A stretch of DNA of 39,276 nt from Flavobacteriaceae bacterium (GCA_016764435.1 JAESRX010000066.1:1-39276), one strand, 5' to 3'. Positions 25,941 to 35,868 are shown, numbered from the stretch's first letter. Made by a program: numbers and translations. The notes: generated by a model from the letters alone, not told the origin.

Positions 25941-27082
25941 TGGGACTAAATAAAATAATGGAAAAATACAGACCCCTTTTTAGAAAAGGTGGAAAGTACG
26001 AGAAATTTGCCCCAGCGTTTAATGGGATTGATACCTTTTTGTTTGTACCGAATCATACAACAAAAATGGGTTCACATGTTCGTGACGCGGTAGATTTAAA
26101 ACGTGTGATGATTATAGTAGTGTTGGCATTATTACCAGCTATGTTCTTTGGAATGTGGAATATTGGTTACCAACATTTCTCTCAATTAGGTGAAGCGACT
26201 CCATTTATGGATATGATGCTTTACGGAGCGATTAAATTCTTACCAATGTTACTGATTTCTTATGGAGTTGGATTGGGAATAGAATTTGCTTTTGCTATTT
26301 ACAGAGGACATGATATTAACGAAGGGTATTTAGTTACAGGGATGTTAATTCCTTTAATTATGCCTGTTGATTTACCATTGTGGATGCTAGCTATTGCAGT
26401 TATTTTTGCTGTAATTATAGGTAAAGAAGCTTTTGGAGGAACAGGGATGAATATCCTAAATCCTGCATTAGTAGCCAGAGCCTTTGCTTTTTTCTCTTAT
26501 GCGCCTAGCATGAGTGGGGATAAAGTATGGGTAGCGGACGCTTCTACAGTAGATGCTATTTCTGGAGAAACTATTTTAGGTCAATTAGCTGCTGGAGCAG
26601 ATACATCCGCTACAAGTGTGATGGACATGTTTATGGGTTATATGCCAGGTTCTATTGGAGAAACATCCGTTTTGATGATCTTAATAGGAGCTGCATTGTT
26701 AATCTTTACCGGAATTGGAAGTTGGAGAATTATGGTTGCAGGAGTCATTGGAGCCGCGGTAACAGGATTGTTATTCAACGCCCTTGGATTGAATGCTTTA
26801 ATGGAATTCCCTTGGTGGCAACACTTATTAGTAGGAGGATTTGCTTTTGGTATTGTGTTTATGGCTACAGATCCTGTAACAGCAGCACAAACGAACACTG
26901 GTAAATGGATCTACGGATTCTTAATCGGATTCTTCGCGATTATGGTACGTGTCTTTAACGGCGCTTATCCAGAAGGAATGATGATGGCCATTTTATTAAT
27001 GAATGTGTTTGCACCTTACATAGATCACTATGTAGTTCAAGCGAATGTAAAACGACGATTAAAACGTTTAAAAACTGCATAA
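25940..27082 (+). CDS. nqrB: Na+-translocating NADH:quinone reductase subunit B
   Basis: A 380-residue membrane subunit with about 10 transmembrane helices that carries a covalent FMN and riboflavin and takes part in sodium translocation. GMLIPLIMPVDLPLWM and GKEAFGGTGMNILNPALVARAF are conserved. The FMN attachment motif, Dxx[ST]GAT in other species, aligns with VDAISGETILGQLA, making Thr211 the likely acceptor but with Glu210 where Ala is usual. Its start overlaps the nqrA stop and nqrC begins 2 bp after its stop. Confidence 0.96.
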   Translation: MGLNKIMEKYRPLFRKGGKYEKFAPAFNGIDTFLFVPNHTTKMGSHVRDAVDLKRVMIIVVLALLPAMFFGMWNIGYQHFSQLGEATPFMDMMLYGAIKFLPMLLISYGVGLGIEFAFAIYRGHDINEGYLVTGMLIPLIMPVDLPLWMLAIAVIFAVIIGKEAFGGTGMNILNPALVARAFAFFSYAPSMSGDKVWVADASTVDAISGETILGQLAAGADTSATSVMDMFMGYMPGSIGETSVLMILIGAALLIFTGIGSWRIMVAGVIGAAVTGLLFNALGLNALMEFPWWQHLLVGGFAFGIVFMATDPVTAAQTNTGKWIYGFLIGFFAIMVRVFNGAYPEGMMMAILLMNVFAPYIDHYVVQANVKRRLKRLKTA

Positions 27083-27084
27083 TT

Positions 27085-27780
27085 ATGGATAGAAATAGCA
27101 ATGCATATACGTTTCTTTTTGCCATCATTATGGTAATTGTATTAGGAGCTTCTTTAGCTTTTATTGCAGAAAGTACCAAAGAGGCAAGAAAACGTAACGT
27201 AGAATTAGAAAAGAAACAAAACATCCTTTCCGCAATTGGAGTGAATGTAAGTAGAGACCAAGCAGAATTGGATTTTGATACTTATATCAAAAAACAATTA
27301 ACTGTAAAAAGTGATGGTAGTATTGATACCCTTGTAAATGCTTTTACAATTGAACTTAAAAAAGAAGTTAAAAGAGCAACTGAAGATCAAAGCTTACCAC
27401 TTTATATCGCTGAAAAAGATGGGAAAACCTATTATATCGTTCCTTTATACGGAGCAGGATTATGGGATGCTATCTGGGGATATATTGGTTTAGATAGTGA
27501 CGAAAATACTATTATTGGAGCGGTGTTTGACCATAAAGGTGAAACTGCTGGTTTGGGTGCAGAAATTAATCAAAGCTGGTACGAGGATCAATATATAGGA
27601 GACAAGATTATGGACGAGAATGGAAACTTTGTTTCTGTAAAAGCAATTAAAGGAGGGACTCCATTAAGCAACCTGCACGGTGTAGATGCTATTTCTGGTG
27701 GGACCATTACTTCTGATGGTGTTACAGACATGGTTGAAGAACGTTTAGCACGTTATATTCCTTATTTTAAAAACAACTAA
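27085..27780 (+). CDS. nqrC: Na+-translocating NADH:quinone reductase subunit C
   Basis: A 231-residue subunit with one N-terminal transmembrane helix ([20 protein letters not shown]) and a periplasmic FMN-binding domain. The flavinylation motif is DAISGGT at 201-207, giving Thr207 as the phosphoester-linked FMN site; an apbE-type flavin transferase would be required but is not in this window. The [13 protein letters not shown] and [10 protein letters not shown] blocks are typical of NqrC. One base separates it from nqrD. Confidence 0.96.
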   Translation: MDRNSNAYTFLFAIIMVIVLGASLAFIAESTKEARKRNVELEKKQNILSAIGVNVSRDQAELDFDTYIKKQLTVKSDGSIDTLVNAFTIELKKEVKRATEDQSLPLYIAEKDGKTYYIVPLYGAGLWDAIWGYIGLDSDENTIIGAVFDHKGETAGLGAEINQSWYEDQYIGDKIMDENGNFVSVKAIKGGTPLSNLHGVDAISGGTITSDGVTDMVEERLARYIPYFKNN

Positions 27781-27781
27781 A

Positions 27782-28453
27782 ATGGCAGCTAAAAAAGAAG
27801 CTTTGTTATCAAAGCAAAACAGAAAATTGTTATCAGATCCATTAAATGATAACAATCCAATTGCTGTACAAGTTTTAGGAATTTGTTCGGCATTGGCAAT
27901 TACAGTACAGTTAAAACCTGCGATTGTAATGTCTATAGCAGTACTTTTTGTATTGGCTGCGAGTAACGTAATTGTATCATTACTTCGTAACTTAATACCA
28001 AATCGTATTCGTATCATCGTACAATTGTTAATTGTTGCATCCTTGGTAATTATTGTGGATTTATCCTTACAGGCGTATGCTTATGATGTGAGTAAAGAAC
28101 TCTCCATCTTTGTAGGATTGATCATTACAAACTGTATCATTATGGGACGTTTAGAAGCGTTTGCCCTCGCAAATACTCCTTGGAAGGCTTTCTTAGATGG
28201 AATTGGAAATGCATTGGGATACGGTGTGATTTTAATTATCATCGCGTTTTTCAGAGAATTATTAGGTTCTGGAAAATTATTAGGATTCGAAATCTTAGGA
28301 CATAGTGGTAAAACAATCGCGGATTCTACGGGATTGTATGCTATGGGGTATATGAATAATGGTTTCATGTTATTATCGCCTATGGCTTTAATTACAATGG
28401 GGATTATTATCTGGGTACAACGTTCTAAAAACAGAAAATTAATCGAGAAATAA
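27782..28453 (+). CDS. nqrD: Na+-translocating NADH:quinone reductase subunit D
   Basis: A 223-residue protein with six predicted transmembrane helices, paired with NqrE as inverted-topology homologues. Cys35 (VLGICSALA) and Cys118 ([15 protein letters not shown]) are the two ligands it contributes to the intramembrane iron-sulfur centre shared with NqrE. It is translationally adjacent to nqrC and 9 bp before nqrE. Confidence 0.97.
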   Translation: MAAKKEALLSKQNRKLLSDPLNDNNPIAVQVLGICSALAITVQLKPAIVMSIAVLFVLAASNVIVSLLRNLIPNRIRIIVQLLIVASLVIIVDLSLQAYAYDVSKELSIFVGLIITNCIIMGRLEAFALANTPWKAFLDGIGNALGYGVILIIIAFFRELLGSGKLLGFEILGHSGKTIADSTGLYAMGYMNNGFMLLSPMALITMGIIIWVQRSKNRKLIEK

Positions 28454-28462
28454 GATAAAGAT

Positions 28463-29080
28463 ATGGAAGAATTAATTAGTTTATTTGTTAGAAGTATCTT
28501 TATTGATAACATGGTATTTGCATATTTCCTTGGAATGTGTTCTTATCTTGCTGTATCAAAAACAGTAAATACTTCTGTAGGAATGGGAGCGGCTGTAGTA
28601 TTTGTACTGGCCATTACCGTACCTGCCAACTACTTGTTAAATGAATATATTTTACAAGAAGGAGCCTTATCTTGGTTAGGTGAAGAATATGCAGCATACG
28701 ACTTGAGTTTCTTAAGTTATATTATGTTTATTTCTGTAATTGCATCTATGGTGCAGCTAGTTGAGATGATTATTGAGCGTTTTGCACCTGCATTATACGG
28801 TCAATTAGGGATCTTTTTACCATTGATTGCTGTGAATTGTGCCATCTTAGGAGGGTCATTATTTATGCAACAAAAGGATTTTAACACAGTAACTGAGTCT
28901 GCAGTATTTGGAGTTGGTTCTGGTATTGGATGGTTTTTAGCTATTGTAGCAATTGCTGCAATTCGTGAAAAGATCGCCTATTCAAATGTACCTGCCCCTT
29001 TAAAAGGATTAGGAATTACTTTTATCATTACTGGTTTAATGGCAATTGGATTCTTAAGTTTCTCAGGAATTAAAATTTAA
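28463..29080 (+). CDS. nqrE: Na+-translocating NADH:quinone reductase subunit E
   Basis: A 205-residue protein with six predicted transmembrane helices. Cys26 ([13 protein letters not shown]) and Cys126 ([13 protein letters not shown]) match the iron-ligand cysteines that pair with those of NqrD. Other conserved blocks are [18 protein letters not shown] and [12 protein letters not shown]. Operon member. Confidence 0.97.
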   Translation: MEELISLFVRSIFIDNMVFAYFLGMCSYLAVSKTVNTSVGMGAAVVFVLAITVPANYLLNEYILQEGALSWLGEEYAAYDLSFLSYIMFISVIASMVQLVEMIIERFAPALYGQLGIFLPLIAVNCAILGGSLFMQQKDFNTVTESAVFGVGSGIGWFLAIVAIAAIREKIAYSNVPAPLKGLGITFIITGLMAIGFLSFSGIKI

Positions 29081-29096
29081 TTAGAAAGATAAGATT

Positions 29097-30389
29097 ATGA
29101 GTATTATTGTAGCAAGTGTCGTATTTTTCTTAGCGATCATTTTAGTTCTAGTAACTATTTTACTAGTAGCAAAAGCAAAGCTGATGCCCTCTGGTAAAGT
29201 AAAGATTACTATTAACGGAGAAAGAGTAATAGAAGTAGATTCTGGAAGTTCGTTATTAACAACTTTAGGAAACGAAAAGATATTTTTACCATCAGCATGT
29301 GGTGGTGGAGGTACCTGTATCCAATGTGAATGTCACGTAAATAGTGGAGGTGGAGACGCCTTACCTACAGAGACTCCTCACTTTACACGTAAGGAATTAG
29401 CAACTGGAATTCGTTTATCTTGTCAGGTAAAAGTAAAAGGTGATATGGACATTACCATTCCAGACGAAATTTTTGGAATCAAGAAATGGGAAGCAACGGT
29501 AGTTAGTAACTATAATGTAGCTTCTTTTATTAAGGAATTCATTGTTGAATTACCAGAAGATATGCCTTACAAAGCAGGTGGATATATCCAAATTGAAATT
29601 CCAGAAACGGAAGTGAAATTTAAAGATATGGACATTTCTGCGCATCCATTAGATCACCCAGGAGAACCTGATAAGTTCCAAAAAGAGTGGGATAAATTTG
29701 GATTATGGCCACTAGTAATGAAAAATGATGAGAACGTGGAAAGAGCCTATTCAATGGCTTCTTACCCTGCAGAAGGACGTAAGGTTATGCTGAATGTTCG
29801 TATTGCAACTCCTCCTTTTGATAGAGCTAAAAACGGATGGATGGATGTGAACCCAGGGATTGCATCTTCTTATATCTTTAACCAAAAACCAGGAGACAAA
29901 GTTATTGTTTCGGGTCCTTATGGTGAATTCTTTATCAACGAGGATTCTGATGCTGAAATGATTTATGTAGGTGGTGGAGCTGGTATGGCACCAATGCGTT
30001 CTCACTTATACGAATTGTTCCACACCATGAAAACAGGTCGTAAAGTATCGTACTGGTACGGAGGTCGTTCTAAACGTGAATTATTCTACTTGCATTACTT
30101 TAAAGAATTAGAGGCGCAGTTCCCTAACTTTAAAATGCACTTAGTTTTAAGTGAACCAATGAAAGAGGATAACTGGAAAGTGAAAGCGGATGTAGATGCT
30201 GAAGGGGATGGATTCGTAGGATTCGTTCACCAGTCATTAATTGATAACTACTTGAGCAAACATGATGCTCCAGAAGATATCGAATTCTATTTCTGTGGAC
30301 CACCATTAATGAATCAAGCAGTTGTTAAAATGTGCGATGACTTTGGTGTACCACCAGAGAATGTACGTTTTGATGATTTTGGAGGATAA
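29097..30389 (+). CDS. nqrF: Na+-translocating NADH:quinone reductase subunit F
   Basis: A 430-residue NADH-oxidising entry subunit. The N-terminal transmembrane helix (about 3-25) is followed by a plant-type [2Fe-2S] ferredoxin domain with Cys68, Cys74, Cys77 and Cys109 (ACGGGGTCIQCEC ... LSCQV). Next come an FAD-binding domain (RAYSMASYP) and an NADH-binding domain (YVGGGAGMAPMRSHLYELF, FYFCGPPLMNQAV). It ends in FDDFGG as in other NqrF proteins. Last gene of the operon before a terminator. Confidence 0.98.
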   Translation: MSIIVASVVFFLAIILVLVTILLVAKAKLMPSGKVKITINGERVIEVDSGSSLLTTLGNEKIFLPSACGGGGTCIQCECHVNSGGGDALPTETPHFTRKELATGIRLSCQVKVKGDMDITIPDEIFGIKKWEATVVSNYNVASFIKEFIVELPEDMPYKAGGYIQIEIPETEVKFKDMDISAHPLDHPGEPDKFQKEWDKFGLWPLVMKNDENVERAYSMASYPAEGRKVMLNVRIATPPFDRAKNGWMDVNPGIASSYIFNQKPGDKVIVSGPYGEFFINEDSDAEMIYVGGGAGMAPMRSHLYELFHTMKTGRKVSYWYGGRSKRELFYLHYFKELEAQFPNFKMHLVLSEPMKEDNWKVKADVDAEGDGFVGFVHQSLIDNYLSKHDAPEDIEFYFCGPPLMNQAVVKMCDDFGVPPENVRFDDFGG

Positions 30390-30413
30390 GATCCTGAAAA
30401 ACATATTATTTTT

Positions 30414-30448
30414 AAAAACCGATGCTACTTGTAGTATCGGTTTTTTTT
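30414..30448 (+). terminator. Terminator of the nqr operon
   Basis: AAAAACCGATGCTAC and GTAGTATCGGTTTTT form a 15-bp stem with one G-T pair, followed by T residues. It lies 25 bp after nqrF. Confidence 0.85.
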
Positions 30449-30772
30449 ATTTTAAGTACTTGTTATTCCTATAATAATCCCATAGAATCCCTCAATATAT
30501 CCTTACAAATCTGATGGAAACCAATTCTTTTTATCGATTAAAATAAATAGCACAATAGCGAAGGTTGTCTTTCGTTTTTCACTGTGAAATTTCCTAAGTA
30601 TACTACCTAGTGCATCATTTGAGTATTAACGGGGTATTATTCCATTGAAAACAGTTCGTTTTATTTTTCGAAATCGTCGGTTAACTACACTTGGTCGAAT
30701 GCATAGTACACTTTAACGAAAAGTTGTTTTTTAGTGCTTTGAATTGTAGATCTTCCGCCTAGATATACGAAT
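30449..30772. other. Intergenic spacer
   Basis: About 320 bp of AT-rich sequence upstream of the response regulator. I see a weak CGAA/TTCG hairpin near 30558-30575 but no gene, clear promoter or RNA family. Confidence 0.4.
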
Positions 30773-31180
30773 ATGAAGACCATAAAAACAATGAAAATAC
30801 TGTTTGTAGAGGACAATCGTTTTGAAGTATTACGCTTTAAAAAAATAATTGAATTAATAAGGATTAAGTGTGATGTGAGTTATGCAATGCATGGGGGAGA
30901 AGCCATAACTCTCTTACAAGATGAACCCTTACCTGATTTGATCTTTTTAGACTTGGACATGCCAGAATTAAATGGGATACAGTTTTTAGAAATTATTAAA
31001 GAATATGAACACCTTCAGAATATCCCTACCATTATTCATTCTTCTCATAAGGGGCAACAAGAAATTTCTCAGTGTATCAAACTTGGTATTGCGGGATTTA
31101 TGGTGAAAACTACCGACTATGAAGACGCGATTATCAACTTGGAAGAAATCCTGACAAAGTGGTCTAAAAGAGTGGCTTAA
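30773..31180 (+). CDS. Single-domain response regulator
   Basis: A 135-residue CheY-like receiver with no output domain. Acidic pocket residues are Glu13/Asp14 (FVEDN), the phosphoacceptor is Asp60 (FLDLDMPELNG), and the switch residues are Ser90 and Lys112 (FMVKTTDYED). This type of stand-alone receiver with a loosely conserved acidic pair is common in Bacteroidota, usually acting downstream of hybrid kinases. The ATG at 30791 (MKILFVEDN) is a likely alternative start. No kinase gene is adjacent. Confidence 0.9.
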   Translation: MKTIKTMKILFVEDNRFEVLRFKKIIELIRIKCDVSYAMHGGEAITLLQDEPLPDLIFLDLDMPELNGIQFLEIIKEYEHLQNIPTIIHSSHKGQQEISQCIKLGIAGFMVKTTDYEDAIINLEEILTKWSKRVA

Positions 31181-31349
31181 GTTGGCTAAAAATAAGGGTA
31201 TTTACGGTTGTTATAGTCCTGCTATTGGACTTTTAAAAGCAATTAGGAATGCATATATAGAACGGTCTGTAATTATGATAAAAACCTAGTTTTAAATCCA
31301 CCAAAAAACGTATCTTCGAAACGAATTATAACTCTAATTAGATTATCTT

Positions 31350-32726
31350 ATGTTTAAAGGATTACAAGGTTTTTCCAAAGCGTTTTGGACAGCCAATACC
31401 GTTGAATTACTAGAAAGAGCCGCCTATTATGGTGTGTTTATCGTAATTACACTCTACTTATCTCGAATCTTAGGTTTTTCCGATATTGAATCTGCTTTAA
31501 TCGCAGGATTTTTCTCAGGAGGATTGTACCTATTACCTACATTTACAGGGGCATTGGCAGATAAAATAGGATTTAAAAGCTCTTTATTAATCGCTTTTTC
31601 CTTATTGACTGTTGGTTATTTTGGATTGGGGATTCTTCCTACATTCTTAGAGTCTGCAGGCTTAGTTGACTATTCAGATAAGATCACATTTACAGGATTA
31701 AATGAGTCTTCTCAACGTTGGTCTATTGTTCCAGTATTAGTGGTGTTAATGATCGGTGGTTCGTTTATCAAAGCCGTTATTACAGGGACTATTGCTAAAG
31801 AAACTACAGAAGCTACTAGAGCACAAGGTTTTTCTATCTTTTATATGATGGTAAACATCGGGGCTTTTTCTGGGAAAACAATCGTAAAACCATTGCGTGA
31901 AGCTATGGGAGATATGGGATTGGTATATTTGAACTTTTTCTCTGCTGGAATGACGCTTTTAGGATTGATATTGATTATTATTTTCTACAAAGGAGCCAAA
32001 CAGGAAGGACCAAGTAAAAGCTTTAAAGACGTGTTAGATGGATTTGTACGTGTACTTACTAATGGACGTTTAATCTCTCTTATCCTTATTATTACTGGTT
32101 TTTGGATGGTACAGGGGCAGTTATACGCTACCATGCCTAAATATGTATTGAGAATGGCTGGAGAAGCAGCCTCACCTTCTTGGTATGCAAACGTGAATCC
32201 ATTAATAGTGGTATTAACCGTGGCATTTGTTACGAGAATGATGGCGAGTAAAACACCGTTGTTTTCTATGACTATTGGGATGTTTATTATGCCTATTTCG
32301 GCCTTAGTGATGGCCTCAGGAAACTGGTTCTCAGGAGGAGAAATTGACTTAGGTTTTATTAGCATGCACCCGATTGCCTTAATGATGATTGTAGGTATTA
32401 TGTTTCAAGCGTTGGCTGAGTCGTTTATATCACCAAGGTTCTTGGAATTTTTCTCATTGCAAGCTCCTAAAGGAGAAGAAGCCATGTATTTAGGCTTTAG
32501 TCATTTGCATTCATTTATTTCTTCTATTTTAGGTTTTGGACTTTCAGGAGTTTTATTATCTAAATACTGTCCGGACCCAAGAATATTTGACACACATGAA
32601 GCATGGGAAGTAGCGTCTTCTAATGCACATTATATCTGGTATTACTTTGCAGCGATTGCATTAGCATCTGCTATTTCGTTAATTGTTTACGGAAAAGTAA
32701 TCGAAAGATTAGACGCAAAAAAATAA
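31350..32726 (+). CDS. POT/PTR2-type MFS transporter
   Basis: A 458-residue major facilitator protein with at least 12 transmembrane helices. The first helix has ELLERAAYYG (19-28), the ExxERxxYYG motif of proton-coupled oligopeptide transporters, although the usual Phe after ERF is Ala. Other MFS features include GALADKIGFKSSLLIAF. Substrate is likely a di- or tripeptide but not certain. TATCTTCG at 31313-31320 is a possible variant -7 box. A strong terminator follows. Confidence 0.85.
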   Translation: MFKGLQGFSKAFWTANTVELLERAAYYGVFIVITLYLSRILGFSDIESALIAGFFSGGLYLLPTFTGALADKIGFKSSLLIAFSLLTVGYFGLGILPTFLESAGLVDYSDKITFTGLNESSQRWSIVPVLVVLMIGGSFIKAVITGTIAKETTEATRAQGFSIFYMMVNIGAFSGKTIVKPLREAMGDMGLVYLNFFSAGMTLLGLILIIIFYKGAKQEGPSKSFKDVLDGFVRVLTNGRLISLILIITGFWMVQGQLYATMPKYVLRMAGEAASPSWYANVNPLIVVLTVAFVTRMMASKTPLFSMTIGMFIMPISALVMASGNWFSGGEIDLGFISMHPIALMMIVGIMFQALAESFISPRFLEFFSLQAPKGEEAMYLGFSHLHSFISSILGFGLSGVLLSKYCPDPRIFDTHEAWEVASSNAHYIWYYFAAIALASAISLIVYGKVIERLDAKK

Positions 32727-32746
32727 GTAGATTTTTTCTACACAAT

Positions 32747-32783
32747 AAAAAAGGCTTCCGAAACTATCGGAAGCCTTTTTTTT
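32747..32783. terminator. Bidirectional terminator
   Basis: AAAAAAGGCTTCCGA pairs with TCGGAAGCCTTTTTT, with extra T residues on one side and A residues on the other. It sits between the plus-strand transporter and the minus-strand kinase gene. Confidence 0.88.
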
Positions 32784-32869
32784 ATTTTCAATGTTAACTG
32801 AATTAAAACCCTTGAAGAGAAGTGTTTTTAAAGAGCTATTTAAAAGCTTCTATTGGATTAATTCTACCA

Positions 32870-33919
32870 TTACACAATGTCCTGTCGTTTTAAAGTAAAG
32901 GAAAACTCAGAGCCCTTATGGAGTTCACTTTTTACGCGAATACTCTCTCCGTGTGCTTCAATAATATGTTTTACAATGGACAATCCTAAACCAGAACCTC
33001 CTTGTGCACGAGACCTACTTTGATCTACTCTGTAAAAACGTTCAAAAAGTCTATCGTGGAATTCTTCCTCTATTCCTTCTCCATTGTCAGCAACGGAAAC
33101 ACGTAGTTTTTTACTGTTTAAATCCTTTAAACTAATTAAGGTGGTTCCTCCTACTTTTCCGTATTTAATGGAGTTTACTAACAAGTTAATCAAGACTTGT
33201 TCCAAGCGTTCTACATCGCCAATGACCATTACAGGCGCATCATAAATAGCATCAAAACTTAAAGAGATGTCCTTTTTCTTGGCCTTCATTTCTAGTAAAT
33301 CAAAAACTTCTTGTACTAAAACTACCATGTTTATCGGCTGTATGTTTAAGTGTAAATCCGCTGATTCGAATTTAGAAATCATGTCTAAATCTTTGACAAT
33401 GGCTATCAAGCGTTCTACCCCTTTATTAGCCCGTTGTAAGTATTTTTCTCGAATGGTTTCATCGTCAATCGCACCGTCTAATAAGGTTAAAATAAATCCT
33501 TGTACAGTAAATAGTGGGGTCTTAAGTTCGTGAGATACATTGCCTAAAAAATCACGGCGATAGCTTTCTCTTTCTTTTAGAACTTCAATTTGTTGTCGTT
33601 TGTTTTCTGCAAATTTCCGAACTTCTCGAGATAAGGATTCCATATCGCTAGTGACCGTTGTTTGGTACATGTCGGACACGTCGAATAAAGAGACATCTTC
33701 ATAAATCTTCTTTACACGTAAGTATATAAAACGCTCAACTCTATATTGAATTATAAAAAAAGAAACTAGAAATACGACGCCAAAAAAGCTTGCGAAAAAA
33801 GGGTAATTAATCACATGACTCACCGATATATAATATAACATTAGCAACACGAATGTTGCTAATGTTGTGATGTATAATGAGGACCAAAAGGCAAAAAAAT
33901 AGGTTCTTTTAAGCTTCAT
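32870..33919 (-). CDS. PhoR-like sensor histidine kinase
   Basis: A 349-residue membrane kinase with two closely spaced transmembrane helices (about 9-32 and 38-58) and almost no periplasmic loop. It has the H box with His130 (NVSHELKTPLFTVQGF), N box Asn249 (NLLVNSIKYGK), G1 DNGEG at 278-282 and G2 GGSGLGLSIVKHI at 307-319. It phosphorylates the response regulator encoded just upstream, whose stop codon it overlaps by 11 bp. The layout matches PhoR/PhoB-type pairs of Bacteroidota, but PAS domain and phosphate genes are not visible, so the phosphate assignment is tentative. Confidence 0.92.
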   Translation of the reverse strand: MKLKRTYFFAFWSSLYITTLATFVLLMLYYISVSHVINYPFFASFFGVVFLVSFFIIQYRVERFIYLRVKKIYEDVSLFDVSDMYQTTVTSDMESLSREVRKFAENKRQQIEVLKERESYRRDFLGNVSHELKTPLFTVQGFILTLLDGAIDDETIREKYLQRANKGVERLIAIVKDLDMISKFESADLHLNIQPINMVVLVQEVFDLLEMKAKKKDISLSFDAIYDAPVMVIGDVERLEQVLINLLVNSIKYGKVGGTTLISLKDLNSKKLRVSVADNGEGIEEEFHDRLFERFYRVDQSRSRAQGGSGLGLSIVKHIIEAHGESIRVKSELHKGSEFSFTLKRQDIV

Positions 33920-34601
33920 CTATCACAAATTTATATCCGACACCTTTTACAGTTTTAAAATTTTTCTCTCCTATTTTCTCACGTAGTTTTCGGATGTGTA
34001 CATCTATAGTTCTGCCTCCTACAACGACTTCACTTCCCCATACTTTATCTAAAATATCGTCTCTTTTAAATACTTTTCCTGGTTTGGAAGCTAAGAGAGA
34101 AAATAATTCAAATTCTTTTCTAGGAAGGCTGAATTTACGGCCGTCTTTTATAACCATATATTCGTCCCTGTCTATAATAATGTTTCCTACTTTTACCTGG
34201 TCGTTTTCAGCTTCTGATTCTACGATTCTACGAAGTAGCCCCTTTACTTTACTGATTAAAACTTTCGGTTTAATAGGCTTGGTGATATAGTCATCTGCGC
34301 CTGCATCAAAACCTGCAACTTGGGAGTAATCCTCGCCACGGGCAGTGAAAAAGACAATCATTACTTTTTCAAATCCTTTTAGTTGTCTTATTTTCTCACA
34401 GGCTTCAATACCGTCCATTTCTGGCATCATTATGTCTAATAAAATAAGATGGGGTTGAAAAGTGCGAGCGCGTTTTACGGCCTCTAATCCATTGGTGGCA
34501 GTTGCTATAGTATACCCTTCGCTTTTTAAGTTATAGCCAACTATTTCTAAAATATCTGGTTCATCGTCTACCAATAATATCTTAATGTCTTTACTGTTCA
34601 T
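33909..34601 (-). CDS. OmpR/PhoB-family response regulator
   Basis: A 230-residue regulator: a receiver domain with Asp12/Asp13, phosphoacceptor Asp56 (LILLDIMMPEMDG), Thr86 and Lys108 (YITKPI), then a winged-helix DNA-binding domain from about 135 (LPRKEFELFSLLASKPGKVF, VDVHIRKLREKIG-like VVGGRTIDVHIRKLREKIG, VKGVGYKF). It is co-transcribed with the kinase gene. A -7 box TATTTTTG on the minus strand at 34627-34634 lies just before the start. Confidence 0.94.
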   Translation of the reverse strand: MNSKDIKILLVDDEPDILEIVGYNLKSEGYTIATATNGLEAVKRARTFQPHLILLDIMMPEMDGIEACEKIRQLKGFEKVMIVFFTARGEDYSQVAGFDAGADDYITKPIKPKVLISKVKGLLRRIVESEAENDQVKVGNIIIDRDEYMVIKDGRKFSLPRKEFELFSLLASKPGKVFKRDDILDKVWGSEVVVGGRTIDVHIRKLREKIGEKNFKTVKGVGYKFVIDEA

Positions 34602-34626
34602 TTGCTAATTGATTTCAATCGTTGTT

Positions 34627-34634
34627 CAAAAATA
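34627..34634 (-). promoter_or_regulatory. -7 box (TATTTTTG) of the two-component operon
   Basis: TATTTTTG on the minus strand, 26 bp before the response regulator ATG, matches TAnnTTTG. Confidence 0.4.
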
Positions 34635-34759
34635 ACATTTAATATTTAAAAACTAGCTCAGATGCCCTGCGGAGTTGAAAAGTAACCTTTTACTAACATT
34701 GCGCTAACATAAAACCTCGATTTGTCTAGAAAACTGTAAATTTAAGACAAAAAAATATT

Positions 34760-35476
34760 ATGAATTTATCGTTTAGCTTTGAGAAAATCCTGTTTCTGGA
34801 CATAGAAACTGTTCCTGAAAATGAAGATTTCTCTGAATTAAGTACGCTGAAACAGGAATTATTTGAAAAAAAAACCGCCTATCAGCGTGGAGAAGAGCAG
34901 TCCGCAGCCCAATTTTATCACCGTGCGGGGATCTGGGCTGAATTTGGAAAAATTGTGTGTATTTCTGTGGGCTACTTTAGAAGTAATGTTACACCTAGGA
35001 AATTCAGAGTGACCTCTTTTTATAATGAGGATGAAAGGATCTTATTGGAAGAATTTAAAGCGCTCTTAGATACGCATTACTTCAAAAAGGAATATGTGTT
35101 ATGTGGGCATAATGGAAAGGAATTTGATTTTCCTTTTATTGCGCGTAGGATGATTATAAATCGCATCGGCTTGCCGGAAAAACTAAATCTATTTGGTAAA
35201 AAACCATGGGAAGTACCACATATAGATACCTTGGAATTGTGGAAATTTGGAGATTATAAGCATTATACTTCGCTGAAACTCCTCACAGAAATTTTAGACA
35301 TTCCTTCACCTAAAGAGGATATAGATGGGAGTCAAGTAGCGCAGGTGTATTATGAAGAGAAAAATTTAGAGCGTATAAAAGTCTACTGTGAGAAAGATAC
35401 CATCACAGTGGCGCAATTATTATTGAGATTTAACAATCAACCGTTGTTAATGGATGATGAAATTGAGATTATTTAA
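34760..35476 (+). CDS. 3'-5' exonuclease, PolB-like DEDDy family
   Basis: A 238-residue ribonuclease-H-fold exonuclease. The DEDDy residues are Asp14 and Glu16 (LFLDIETVPE), Asp123 (GHNGKEFDFPFIARR) and Tyr209/Asp213 (VYCEKDTITV). It matches the stand-alone family of predicted 3'-5' exonucleases related to DNA polymerase B proofreading domains. It presumably acts in DNA repair or maintenance in the cytoplasm. Its 3' end overlaps the convergent membrane-protein gene by 4 bp. Confidence 0.88.
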   Translation: MNLSFSFEKILFLDIETVPENEDFSELSTLKQELFEKKTAYQRGEEQSAAQFYHRAGIWAEFGKIVCISVGYFRSNVTPRKFRVTSFYNEDERILLEEFKALLDTHYFKKEYVLCGHNGKEFDFPFIARRMIINRIGLPEKLNLFGKKPWEVPHIDTLELWKFGDYKHYTSLKLLTEILDIPSPKEDIDGSQVAQVYYEEKNLERIKVYCEKDTITVAQLLLRFNNQPLLMDDEIEII

Positions 35477-35868
35477 GGGATTACGATCAATCCTAAAACG
35501 GTAATTATAAAATAAACGCCTAAGGACATGGCTCCTTGGTAATCTTTTGCAAAACGTTGACCCATTAATAGTACTAATAGGGTAATTGCACACGAAGTTA
35601 AGGCTAATAAAATATATGTAAAACCGGTCAGTTGATACAAATCGTAAAAGCCAATAAGAAATAATACGACGGTAATAAACTCCATGAGCAACACCATTAT
35701 TAAGGATGCAGGAATTATTTTAGCAATAAAAGTTCCGTTAAAATGTTGGGTGTAAAAAGAGACGGTTCCTTTCCAATCTGCTAGTTTTTCTCCTATGGAA
35801 AACACAAAAGTTATGAATAAAAATAGGCCTACCATTAGTAAGGGAGCAATTGCAAGTAAGGTGTTCAT
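35473..35868 (-). CDS. Four-helix membrane protein, DoxX-like (tentative)
   Basis: A 131-residue protein with four predicted transmembrane helices. FVFSIGEKLADWKGTVSFYT near the first helix resembles the DoxX/MauE superfamily pattern. No active-site residues can be named and the family call is uncertain. It starts 4 bp after the holB stop, so it is co-transcribed with holB, and it overlaps the 3' end of the convergent exonuclease gene. Confidence 0.65.
   Translation of the reverse strand: MNTLLAIAPLLMVGLFLFITFVFSIGEKLADWKGTVSFYTQHFNGTFIAKIIPASLIMVLLMEFITVVLFLIGFYDLYQLTGFTYILLALTSCAITLLVLLMGQRFAKDYQGAMSLGVYFIITVLGLIVIP

Noticed and set aside
28081..28512. Minus-strand frame of 143 codons
   Set aside because: Antisense shadow of nqrD/nqrE, which are unmistakable.
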